Assembly (NCBI RefSeq): GCF_014529535.1
Contig: NW_023503653.1
Span: forward strand, 1 to 64,000
From: Bradysia coprophila
Lineage: Eukaryota > Arthropoda > Insecta > Diptera > Sciaridae
Length of the DNA stretch: 64,000 nt
Direction of reading: 5' to 3'
Part shown: positions 1-12,160 of the stretch, piece by piece
Position numbering within the stretch: the first letter of the stretch is position 1
Layout: each line of letters begins with the position of its first letter
Translations under genes and position numbers: made by a program
Notes under the pieces: generated by a model
Seen by the model: the letters and a program-made list of their open reading frames with translations, nothing else
What the model was told of the DNA's origin: nothing
Database searches by the model: none

Positions 1-3000
1 CATGGAATTTGAGAGAATTTTGTAATAATGCCATTTTGGTCATAATGTATGGTAAAAGTAAAATTAAAATTTTCTCAGAATCGCATGAAATTTGGATATA
101 TGGTTGATTAGCATTTCATACATACAGTTAAAATTTCATGGAATTTGGAGAGAATTTTTTGTAATAATGCCATTTTTTGGTCATAAATGTATGGCCAAAA
201 AAGTAAAATTAAAAATTTTTTGTCTCCAGAATCGCATGAAATTTTGGATATATGGTTTGATTAGCATTTCATACCATTACAGTTAAAAAATTTCATGGAA
301 TTTGGAGAGAATTTTTTGTAATAATGCCATTTTTGGTCATAATGTATGGCCAAAAAAGTAAAATTAAAAATTTTTTGTCTCAGAATCGCATGAAATTTGG
401 AATATATGGTTTGATTAGCATTTCATACATATCAGTTAAAATTTCATGGAATTTGGAGAGAATTTTTTTGTAATAAATGCCATTTTTTTGGTCATAATGT
501 TATGGCCAAAAAAGTAAAATTAAAATATTTTTTTCTCAGAATCGGCATGAAATTTTGGATATATGGTTTGATTAGCATTTCATACATACAGTTAAAATTT
601 CATGGAATTTGGAGAGAATTTTTTTGTAATAATGCCATTTTTTGGTCATAATGTATGGCCAAAAAAGTAAAATTAAAAATTTTTTGTCTCAGAATCGCAT
701 GAAATTTTGGATATATGGTTTGATTAGCATTTCATACATACAGTTAAAATTTCATGGAATTTGGAGAGAATTTTTTGTAATAATGCCATTTTTTGGTCAT
801 AATGTATGGCCAAAAAAGTAAAATTAAAAATTTTTTGTCTCAGAATCGCATGAAATTTTGGATATATGGTTTGATTAGCATTTCATACATACAGTTAAAA
901 TTTCATGGAATTTGGAGAGAATTTTTTGTAATAATGCCATTTTTTGGTCATAATGTATGGCCAAAAAAGTAAAATTAAAAATTTTTTGTCTCAGAATCGC
1001 ATGAAATTTTGGATATATGGTTTGATTAGCATTTCATACATACAGTTAAAATTTCATGGAATTTGGAGAGAATTTTTTGTAATAATGCCATTTTTTGGTC
1101 ATAATGTATGGCCAAAAAAGTAAAATTAAAAATTTTTTGTCTCAGAATCGCATGAAATTTTGGATATATGGTTTGATTAGCATTTCATACATACAGTTAA
1201 AATTTCATGGAATTTGGAGAGAATTTTTTGTAATAATGCCATTTTTTGGTCATAATGTATGGCCAAAAAAGTAAAATTAAAAATTTTTTGTCTCAGAATC
1301 GCATGAAATTTTGGATATATGGTTTGATTAGCATTTCATACATACAGTTAAAATTTCATGGAATTTGGAGAGAATTTTTTGTAATAATGCCATTTTTTGG
1401 TCATAATGTATGGCCAAAAAAGTAAAATTAAAAATTTTTTGTCTCAGAATCGCATGAAATTTTGGATATATGGTTTGATTAGCATTTCATACATACAGTT
1501 AAAATTTCATGGAATTTGGAGAGAATTTTTTTTAATAATGCCATTTTTTGGTCATAATGTATGGCCAAAAAAGTAAAATTAAAAATTTTTTGTCTCAGAA
1601 TCGCATGAAATTTTGGATATATGGTTTGATTAGCATTTCATACATACAGTTAAAATTTCATGGAATTTGGAGAGAATTTTTTGTAATAATGCCATTTTTT
1701 GGTCATAATGTATGGCCAAAAAAGTAAAATTAAAATTTTTTTGTCTCAGAATCGCATGAAATTTTGGATATATGGTTTGATTAGCATTTCATACATACAG
1801 TTAAAATTTCATGGAATTTGGAGAGAATTTTTTGTAATAATGCCATTTTTTGGTCATAATGTATGGCCAAAAAAGTAAAATTAAAAATTTTTTGTCTCAG
1901 AATCGCATGAAATTTTGGATATATGGTTTGATTAGCATTTCATACATACAGTTAAAATTTCATGGAATTTGGAGAGAATTTTTTGTAATAATGCCATTTT
2001 TTGGTCATAATGTATGGCCAAAAAAGTAAAATTAAAAATTTTTTGTCTCAGAATCGCATGAAATTTTGGATATATGGTTTGATTAGCATTTCATACATAC
2101 AGTTAAAATTTCATGGAATTTGGAGAGAATTTTTTGTAATAATGCCATTTTTTGGTCATAATGTATGGCCAAAAAAGTAAAATTAAAAATTTTTTGTCTC
2201 AGAATCGCATGAAATTTTGGATATATGGTTTGATTAGCATTTCATACATACAGTTAAAATTTCATGGAATTTGGAGAGAATTTTTTGTAATAATGCCATT
2301 TTTTGGTCATAATGTATGGCCAAAAAAGTAAAATTAAAAATTTTTTGTCTCAGAATCGCATGAAATTTTGGATATATGGTTTGATTAGCATTTCATACAT
2401 ACAGTTAAAATTTCATGGAATTTGGAGAGAATTTTTTGTAATAATGCCATTTTTTGGTCATAATGTATGGCCAAAAAAGTAAAATTAAAAATTTTTTGTC
2501 TCAGAATCGCATGAAATTTTGGATATATGGTTTGATTAGCATTTCATACATACAGTTAAAATTTCATGGAATTTGGAGAGAATTTTTTGTAATAATGCCA
2601 TTTTTTGGTCATAATGTATGGCCAAAAAAGTAAAATTAAAAAATTTTTCTCTCAGAATCGCATGAAATTTTGGATATATGGTTTGATTAGCATTTCATAC
2701 ATACAGTTAAAATTTCATGGAATTTGGAGAGAATTTTTTGTAATAATGCCATTTTTTGGTCATAATGTATGGCCAAAAAAGTAAAATTAAAAATTTTTTC
2801 TCTCAGAATCGCATGAAATTTTGGATATATGGTTTGATTAGCATTTCATACATACAGTTAAAATTTCATGGAATTTGGAGAGAATTTTTTGTAATAATGC
2901 CATTTTTTGGTCATAATGTATGGCCAAAAAAGTAAAATTAAAAATTTTTTCTCTCAGAATCGCATGAAATTTTGGATATATGGTTTGATTAGCATTTCAT

Positions 3001-6000
3001 ACATACAGTTAAAATTTCATGGAATTTGGAGAGAATTTTTTGTAATAATGCCATTTTTTGGTCATAATGTATGGCCAAAAAAGTAAAATTAAAAATTTTT
3101 TCTCTCAGAATCGCATGAAATTTTGGATATATGGTTTGATTAGCATTTCATACATACAGTTAAAATTTCATGGAATTTGGAGAGAATTTTTTGTAATAAT
3201 GCCATTTTTTGGTCATAATGTATGGCCAAAAAAGTAAAATTAAAAATTTTTTCTCTCAGAATCGCATGAAATTTTGGATATATGGTTTGATTAGCATTTC
3301 ATACATACAGTTAAAATTTCATGGAATTTGGAGAGAATTTTTTGTAATAATGCCATTTTTTGGTCATAATGTATGGCCAAAAAAGTAAAATTAAAAATTT
3401 TTTCTCTCAGAATCGCATGAAATTTTGGATATATGGTTTGATTAGCATTTCATACATACAGTTAAAATTTCATGGAATTTGGAGAGAATTTTTTGTAATA
3501 ATGCCATTTTTTGGTCATAATGTATGGCCAAAAAAGTAAAATTAAAAATTTTTTCTCTCAGAATCGCATGAAATTTTGGATATATGGTTTGATTAGCATT
3601 TCATACATACAGTTAAAATTTCATGGAATTTGGAGAGAATTTTTTGTAATAATGCCATTTTTTGGTCATAATGTATGGCCAAAAAAGTAAAATTAAAAAT
3701 TTTTTGTCTCAGAATCGCATGAAATTTTGGATATATGGTTTGATTAGCATTTCATACATACAGTTAAAATTTCATGGAATTTGGAGAGAATTTTTTGTAA
3801 TAATGCCATTTTTTGGTCATAATGTATGGCCAAAAAAGTAAAATTAAAAATTTTTTGTCTCAGAATCGCATGAAATTTTGGATATATGGTTTGATTAGCA
3901 TTTCATACATACAGTTAAAATTTCATGGAATTTGGAGAGAATTTTTTGTAATAATGCCATTTTTTGGTCATAATGTATGGCCAAAAAAGTAAAATTAAAA
4001 ATTTTTTCTCTCAGAATCGCATGAAATTTTGGATATATGGTTTGATTAGCATTTCATACATACAGTTAAAATTTCATGGAATTTGGAGAGAATTTTTTGT
4101 AATAATGCCATTTTTTGGTCATAATGTATGGCCAAAAAAGTAAAATTAAAAATTTTTTGTCTCAGAATCGCATGAAATTTTGGATATATGGTTTGATTAG
4201 CATTTCATACATACAGTTTAAATTTCATGGAATTTGGAGAGAATTTTTTTTAATAATGCCATTTTTTGGTCATAATGTATGGCCAAAAAAGTAAAATTAA
4301 AAATTTTTTGTCTCAGAATCGCATGAAATTTTGGATATATGGTTTGATTAGCATTTCATACATACAGTTAAAATTTCATGGAATTTGGAGAGAATTTTTT
4401 TTAATAATGCCATTTTTTGGTCATAATGTATGGCCAAAAAAGTAAAATTAAAATTTTTTTGTCTCAGAATCGCATGAAATTTTGGATATATGGTTTGATT
4501 AGCATTTCATACATACAGTTAAAATTTCATGGAATTTGGAGAGAATTTTTTGTAATAATGCCATTTTTTGGTCATAATGTATGGCCAAAAAAGTAAAATT
4601 AAAAATTTTTTGTCTCAGAATCGCATGAAATTTTGGATATATGGTTTGATTAGCATTTCATACATACAGTTAAAATTTCATGGAATTTGGAGAGAATTTT
4701 TTGTAATAATGCCATTTTTTGGTCATAATGTATGGCCAAAAAAGTAAAATTAAAAATTTTTTCTCTCAGAATCGCATGAAATTTTGGATATATGGTTTGA
4801 TTAGCATTTCATACATACAGTTAAAATTTCATGGAATTTGGAGAGAATTTTTTGTAATAATGCCATTTTTTGGTCATAATGTATGGCCAAAAAAGTAAAA
4901 TTAAAAATTTTTTCTCTCAGAATCGCATGAAATTTTGGATATATGGTTTGATTAGCATTTCATACATACAGTTTAAAATTTCATGGAATTTGGAGAGAAT
5001 TTTTTTTAATAATGCCATTTTTTGGTCATAATGTATGGCCAAAAAAGTAAAATTAAAAATTTTTTGTCTCAGAATCGCATGAAATTTTGGATATATGGTT
5101 TGATTAGCATTTCATACATACAGTTAAAATTTCATGGAATTTGGAGAGAATTTTTTTTAAGAATGCCATTTTTTGGTCATAATGTATGGCCAAAAAAGTA
5201 AAATTAAAATTTTTTTGTCTCAGAATCGCATGAAATTTTGGATATATGGTTTGATTAGCATTTCATACATACAGTTAAAATTTCATGGAATTTGGAGAGA
5301 ATTTTTTGTAATAATGCCATTTTTTGGTCATAATGTATGGCCAAAAAAGTAAAATTAAAAAATTTTTCTCTCAGAATCGCATGAAATTTTGGATATATGG
5401 TTTGATTAGCATTTCATACATACAGTTAAAATTTCATGGAATTTGGAGAGAATTTTTTTTAATAATGCCATTTTTTGGTCATAATGTATCCCAAAAAAGT
5501 AAAATTAAAAATTTTTTCTCTCAGAATCGCATGAAATTTTGGATATATGGTTTGATTAGCATTTCATACATACTAATATAATAATAATAATGCCATTTTT
5601 TGGTCATAATGTATGGCCAAAAAAGGAAAATTAAAAATTTTTTGTCTCAGAATCGCATGAAATTTTGGATATATGGTTTGATTAGCATTTCATACATACA
5701 GTTAAAATTTCATGGAATTTGGAGAGAATTTTTTGTAATAATGCCATTTTTTGGTCAAAATGTATGGCCAAAAAAGTAAAATTAAAAATTTTTTGTCTCA
5801 GAATCGCATGAAATTTTGGATATATGGTTTGATTAGCATTTCATACATACAGTTAAAATTTCATGGAATTTGGAGAGAATTTTTTTTAATAATGCCATTT
5901 TTTGGTCATAATGTATGGCCAAAAAAGTAAAATTAAAAATTTTTTGTCTCAGAATCGCATGAAATTTTGGATATATGGTTTGATTAGCATTTCATACATA

Positions 6001-8608
6001 CAGTTAAAATTTCATGGAATTTGGAGAGAATTTTTTGTAATAATGCCATTTTTTGGTCATAATGTATGGCCAAAAAAGTAAAATTAAAAATTTTTTCTCT
6101 CAGAATCGCATGAAATTTTGGATATATGGTTTGATTAGCATTTCATACATACAGTTAAAATTTCATGGAATTTGGAGAGAATTTTTTGTAATAATGCCAT
6201 TTTTTGGTCATAATGTATGGCCAAAAAAGTAAAATTAAAATTTTTTTGTCTCAGAATCGCATGAAATTTTGGATATATGGTTTGATTAGCATTTCATACA
6301 TACAGTTAAAATTTCATGGAATTTGGAGAGAATTTTTTGTAATAATGCCATTTTTTGGTCATAATGTATGGCCAAAAAAGTAAAATTAAAAATTTTTTCT
6401 CTCAGAATCGCATGAAATTTTGGATATATGGTTTGATTAGCATTTCATACATACAGTTAAAATTTCATGGAATTTGGAGAGAATTTTTTGTAATAATGCC
6501 ATTTTTTGGTCATAATGTATGGCCAAAAAAGTAAAATTAAAAATTTTTTGTCTCAGAATCGCATGAAATTTTGGATATATGGTTTGATTAGCATTTCATA
6601 CATACAGTTAAAATTTCATGGAATTTGGAGAGAATTTTTTGTAATAATGCCATTTTTTGGTCATAATGTATGGCCAAAAAAGTAAAATTAAAAATTTTTT
6701 GTCTCAGAATCGCATGAAATTTTGGATATATGGTTTGATTAGCATTTCATACATACAGTTAAAATTTCATGGAATTTGGAGAGAAATTTTTGTAATAATG
6801 CCATTTTTTGGTCATAATGTATGGCCAAAAAAGTAAAATTAAAAATTTTTTCTCTCAGAATCGCATGAAATTTTGGATATATGGTTTGATTAGCATTTCA
6901 TACATACAGTTAAAATTTCATGGAATTTGGAGAGAATTTTTTGTAATAATGCCATTTTTTGGTCATAATGTATGGCCAAAAAAGTAAAATTAAAAATTTT
7001 TTGTCTGAGAATCGCATGAAATTTTGGATATATGGTTTGATTAGCATTTCATACATACAGTTTAAATTTCATGGAATTTGGAGAGAATTTTTTTTAATAA
7101 TGCCATTTTTTGGTCATAATGTATGGCCAAAAAAGTAAAATTAAAAATTTTTTGTCTCAGAATCGCATGAAATTTTGGATATATGGTTTGATTAGCATTT
7201 CATACATACAGTTAAAATTTCAAGGAATTTGGAGAGAATTTTTTTTAAGAATGCCATTTTTTGGTCATAATGTATGGCCAAAAAAGTAAAATTAAATTTT
7301 TTTTGTCTCAGAATCGCATGAAATTTTGGATATATGGTTTGATTAGCATTTCATACATACAGTTAAAATTTCATGGAATTTGGAGAGAATTTTTTGTAAT
7401 AATGCCATTTTTTGGTCAAAAAAGTAAAATTAAAAATTTTTTCTCTCAGAATCGCATGAAATTTTGGATATATGGTTTGATTAGCATTTCATACATACAG
7501 TTAAAATTTCATGGAATTTGGAGAGAATTTTTTTTAATAATGCCATTTTTTGGTCATAATGTATCCCCAAAAAAGTAAAATTAAAAATTTTTTCTCTCAG
7601 AATCGCATGAAATTTTGGATATATGGTTTGATTAGCATTTCATACATACAGTTAAAATTTCATGGAATTTGGAGAGAATTTTTTGTAATAATGCCATTTT
7701 TTGGTCATAATGTATGGCCAAAAAAGTAAAATTAAAAATTTTTTGTCTCAGAATCGCATGAAATTTTGGATATATGGTTTGATTAGCATTTCATACATAC
7801 AGTTAAAATTTCATGGAATTTGGAGAGAATTTTTTGTAATAATGCCATTTTTTGGTCATAATGTATGGCCAAGAAAGTAAAATTAAAAATTTTTTGTCTC
7901 AGAATCGCATGAAATTTTGGATATATGGTTTGATTAGCATTTCATACATACAGTTAAAATTTCATGGAATTTGGAGAGAATTTTTTGTAATAATGCCATT
8001 TTTTGGTCATAATGTATGGCCAAAAAAGTAAAATTAAAAATTTTTTCTCTCAGAATCGCATGAAATTTTGGATATATGGTTTGATTAGCATTTCATACAT
8101 ACAGTTAAAATTTCATGGAATTTGGAGAGAATTTTTTGTAATAATGCCATTTTTTGGTCATAATGTATGGCCAAAAAAGTAAAATTAAAAATTTTTTGTC
8201 TGAGAATCGCATGAAATTTTGGATATATGGTTTGATTAGCATTTCATACATACAGTTTAAATTTCATGGAATTTGGAGAGAATTTTTTTTAATAATGCCA
8301 TTTTTTGGTCATAATGTATGGCCAAAAAAGTAAAATTAAAAATTTTTTGTCTCAGAATCGCATGAAATTTTGGATATATGGTTTGATTAGCATTTCATAC
8401 ATACAGTTAAAATTTCAAGGAATTTGGAGAGAATTTTTTTTAAGAATGCCATTTTTTGGTCATAATGTATGGCCAAAAAAGTAAAATTAAATTTTTTTTG
8501 TCTCAGAATCGCATGAAATTTTGGATATATGGTTTGATTAGCATTTCATACATACAGTTAAAATTTCATGGAATTTGGAGAGAATTTTTTGTAATAATGC
8601 CATTTTTT
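1..8608. repeat. 151-bp satellite array, about 57 tandem copies
   Basis: The motif tttgattagc recurs at 1021, 1172, 1323 and 1474, giving a fixed 151-bp period that continues to 8608. The unit is AT-rich with repeated A and T runs. Copies differ mainly at a few positions: gtctcag versus ctctcag, ttttttgtaat versus ttttttttaat, and cagttaaa versus cagtttaaa. These variants occur in blocks, for example seven consecutive ctctcag units from about 2790 to 3700. The stretch from about 7003 to 8440 repeats the preceding 1.2 kb in its variant pattern. A 38-bp deletion occurs near 5573 and a 13-bp deletion near 7420. Open frames inside are repeat translations, not genes. The left edge is not reached. 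Confidence 0.97.
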
Positions 8609-9460
8609 GGTCCGTCTGTCCGTCACGTCGATATCTTGAGTAAATCAAATCCGATTTCAAAAAAAAAAATCCCTGAAAGATAGTCAAAATAGTGAGGCTA
8701 AGTTCGAAGATGGGCATATTCGGGTCGGCCCTTCGTGAGTTAGGGCCACCTAAATGATTTAAGGTCTTTTGGTGATATTTATGGCAAAATAAACGATGGA
8801 AATGTAAATGACACGGCAAATGATAGGTATTGTCAATACCAATCCAGGAAAAAAAAGTTTAAAATCGGGTGAGTGGACCGTGAGTTAGGGCCTTAGAAGT
8901 GAAATGCTACTAGGGCCCTATGTGTATTTTACATAGAACTCAAGTAAATTTCATTCATTTTTCGTATTTTTTATGTCATTTGGAAGGTAATCAAAGGCCG
9001 AATAGAATGTTGTTGAAAAAAAAAAAAATAAATTTGGGTCCTCGGACTAAGGCCGCTACTAGGGCCCTATGTGTATTTTACATAGAACTCAAGTAAATTT
9101 CATTCGTTTTTCGTAATTTTTGTGTCATTTGGAAGGTAATCAAAGGCCGAATAGAATGTTGTTGAAAAAAAAATTAAATTTGGGTCCTCGGACTAAGGCC
9201 GCTACTAGGGCCCTATGCGTATTTTACATACAACTCGAGTAAATTTCATCCGTTTTTCGTAATTTTTGTTTCATTTGAAAGATAATCGAACACCGAATAG
9301 AATGTTGTTGAAAAAAAAATTAAATTTGGATCCTCGAACTGAGGCCGATACTAGGCCCTATGTGTATTTATACTCAATAAATTAAAATTTTAGGGGGATT
9401 TGAAATTTTTGTTTTATTTGAAAGGAACGTCGTACGGGGCTTCGTAATTGCGCTATGCCC
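8609..9460. mobile_element. Dispersed element of the gtccgtctgtccgtc family, copy 1
   Basis: The satellite switches abruptly to cgtctgtccgtc, then ttgagtaaa, ccgatttc and aagttcgaagatg. The same motifs appear in the same order at about 32410-32720, so this is a dispersed repeat. No transposase or reverse transcriptase frame is visible, which suggests a non-autonomous or decayed element. Its right end is uncertain; gtacggggct, seen near the end of the 32-33 kb copy, occurs here near 9433 and again near 9587. Confidence 0.6.
8906..9370. repeat. Tandem repeat of 146-149 bp, about three copies
   Basis: The motif gctactagggccctatg starts at 8906, 9055 and 9201, with a degraded fourth start near 9347, so spacings are 149, 146 and 146 bp. 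Each copy also has gtaaatttcat, gaatagaatgttgttg and a poly-A run. It lies inside the dispersed element that borders the satellite. Confidence 0.85.
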
Positions 9461-10542
9461 AATTTCTAAGATGTACACATTACATAATAATTTTACTTTA
9501 ACTACTTTAACTGGCGCATAGGCTTACGGTCAAAGTAGGGTGACAGACGCACTTGGGTCACGTACGCAATAGATATACGGGTTTGTACGGGGCTCAGTCG
9601 CAGCAAACGCTCCGACTGTTCTGATGGCTCGTTTTCCTGATTTTTTTGGAAATTTTGGAAAAAACTTAAAAAATAAATCACAAAATAAGCCCCGCCCCGC
9701 TTAAGACATAAGAGGATTCATTCAGGTTTTATCTTCTTACACCAGCTCCCGCCTTTTCTTTTTAAACATTTAAGAGTCACTTTGCGAAAACGTCGACGAA
9801 TTGAAATTCAAGGGGTCTCCGAATATAGCTTTTTTGGTATAGATGGATTCGTTGGACAACAAGGCACAAATTTAGCAGTATCGATATGTTCGAAAAAGCT
9901 CTGCTCTGTGGCTCCAGCAGCGATTTTACCTCTAAAAATTGACGATTTTCATAGAGGTCCGTAGGACGACGCGATTCTGATACCTGCGAACTAATGGTAT
10001 GGGATGCCATCACTAGGCACCTAGAATAGAACCGCATATAAATCACTTAGGTTAAATGGTCGCGCAGACAACAGTATCACTTTTTCGAAAAAGAAGCACA
10101 AAAATGACACCCTCGTGAAACTTGAGTCACTCTAGCTCATCTGTATCAAAGCTTTTGATAGAGAAATTTGGTCTTACATTGTTCCCTGAACTCCAACCTT
10201 TCGAATGACACGTTACACGATATGATCCGACCTCGATAAGTGTGATCTGTAGTCACATTTTAGCAGTAAAGTCTACCAACGACATTAAAATTATGTTAAA
10301 TTGATTAGCAGGCCTGAAATATCAGGAATATCAGGAACAGCCCTTGGTGCTACATAAGAAGGATATTCACCTGCGAGTACGAAGGGTGCAAGATTTTTTT
10401 TTGTTTGCATAAAAATTGAACGTAAAAATGGGCAATAAGAAAAATCTTTTGAATTTACAATCCCTCGCACTTTTAATGCTGAAAACAGACGAAGCGACAA
10501 CATCCAAAAGCACGACAAAAATGATTTTCTCTATTTTACTGA
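9461..10542. other. Intergenic, no gene recognised
   Basis: Short frames on both strands have no recognisable motif or splice pattern. Some words resemble the preceding element (gtacggggct near 9587). I see no RNA gene here. Confidence 0.5.
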
Positions 10543-10548
10543 TTTATT
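10543..10548 (-). terminator. Poly(A) signal AATAAA of ISCA2
   Basis: AATAAA on the minus strand lies 74 bases after the ISCA2 stop codon, in an AT-rich 3' flank. Confidence 0.6.
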
Positions 10549-10621
10549 TACAAACAACATGTTTAACTACAGAAAACTGGATCAGTTTCATCATTCTCCT
10601 ACTTTGCACTTTCCAACCCAT

Positions 10622-11091
10622 TCAGTCCAATTTCAGCGCAAACGATGCACCACATGAACATCCCTGTTCCGCTTTCGGATTATTTACGATTCGGAAGCCG
10701 GATTTTATCAACTCAACATGATAGTCGATGGTCGAGCCGGCACAATATTCCAGTGAAACATTGTCGATGACAATACGGTTGTCCGGTCCGAGAAATGAGT
10801 CCTCATCGCTGATCTTATCGTCAATATCGAATTTGTATTGAAAGCCCGAACATCCTCCGCCGTCCACTGTGATACGTAAGAATGATTTGTTGTCGCTGCA
10901 TATTTCCTGGACGCGTTTGATACAGTTGTCGGTCAATTTCAGATTCGGTGGCTGTGTGACATACGTTCGTTTCGCTGATTTCCAAATTGTGTTTGCCGAT
11001 GTTTGTCTGTACGAGAATTTAATTTGCAAAACAAAATCGAATTTTGTGTCGCAGAACCTTACCGTGCTAATCGAATGGCAATGCTAGCCAT
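10622..11091 (-). CDS. ISCA2: Iron-sulfur cluster assembly 2 homologue, mitochondrial
   Basis: A-type Fe-S assembly protein. Members of the family act late in mitochondrial [4Fe-4S] cluster formation with ISCA1 and IBA57. Two exons: 11091-11063 and 11006-10622, joined across a 56-bp intron with a GTAAGG donor and TACAG acceptor. The product is 137 aa, the usual size. The start at 11091 gives MASIAIRLAR, a basic amphipathic mitochondrial presequence; the longer reading into exon 2 has no ATG. The conserved cysteines are present: Cys62 in GGGCSGFQY and Cys126/Cys128 in GCSCG near the C-terminus. The gene is divergent from HBS1, with starts 1.07 kb apart. Identification is very secure; exon 1 is inferred from splice signals and presequence character. 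Confidence 0.95.
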
Positions 11092-12160
11092 TTCTATTCC
11101 TGTTATTATTCGGCTGTATCGCCCACTTAGTATCTACCACTGACTATTATTACTGCCTTTGATTTTTCTAACAATAACATCTCCGCCGTTTTGACAAAAT
11201 TGCGAAATAAAAACAAAAACAAAAAATAGTTTTTTACAGATGTAGGGAGTGTGACAACGGCTGCACTCACACAGACAATAGTTATTTGCTAACCAAGGGG
11301 AGAAAATTAAAAGTTCCACCAAGAACGAAAGCTCGCTTCACTGTGGCCGCAATTCCGCTCAAGGTGGAATTTCATATTTCTACCCGAGATGAACACACCG
11401 TTTTTCATGCTGGCGTTTTGCGAAAATCCGTATTTTCGTCCACTTTGAAGAAAATAGCGTGTTTTGGTATTCAGACATTTCAGGGGAGAAAATGATTATT
11501 TTCTCACCTTAAATGGCGGCTCTCAGAATGACAACAAAACGTCATTTTCACCAACGCTTCATAGTGGACAAAATAAGGATTTTACTCTTCCTTCCGCTCT
11601 CTTCGTAGGATTAGGATACGCAAATATATTTTAAAATGTGCGTTTGACCTATGAGGTCTGCTCCAAGGTCATACAAATTGTCAAATTACTGTCAAATTTC
11701 ATCCGTATAGACATAACCTCATCAATATTTATATAAAAACCGATCTCTGTGGATGAAATCGTGTTCGTTCGGCCAGCGAACATTCGTATTTACATTTACT
11801 TGGAACAAACCTATTTCGCTATTTTCGTTGTAAAGTGATACTTTCACACCTGGCGGTATGAAATAGTTGTTTCGTTAAAAAAGAAAACCGATCGTTCTTA
11901 CCGAACAAAGGACAGCTGATTTGACATATATAGCAAACGTCACAGTCTTGACAGAAAAACACTCATCTTGAATATTTTCTTTTAGTTGAGTTGGACAGTT
12001 TAATAAAAGATTTGATCAGCAAATTTCAACAAAAATTGTTTCGAAAAGTCAATTTCCCAACCGGGAGAAGATGTAACCATCTTTGTTTGAATCAAAATAA
12101 TAATTTGCCAAGGAAAGTGTCAATATTTTTGCTGTCAGTTAATACGAGAGACAGTGCAAG
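11092..12160. promoter_or_regulatory. Divergent ISCA2-HBS1 intergenic region
   Basis: This 1.07 kb separates two opposite gene starts and presumably holds both promoters and 5' UTRs. A MITE occupies about 11655-11811. No clear TATA box or other element was recognised. Confidence 0.5.
11655..11811. mobile_element. MITE of the GGTTTGTTCC family
   Basis: Left end aggtctgctccaagg and right end ttggaacaaacct are imperfect inverted repeats. The interior shares tttcatccgt and gtggatgaaatc with copies near 47.6, 48.2 and 57.2 kb. About 157 bp, with no coding capacity. Confidence 0.7.

Noticed and set aside
5324..8683. Open frames of 75-105 codons in the satellite
   Set aside because: They are translations of the 151-bp repeat (recurring FWIYGLISISY words), with no start context or independent signal.
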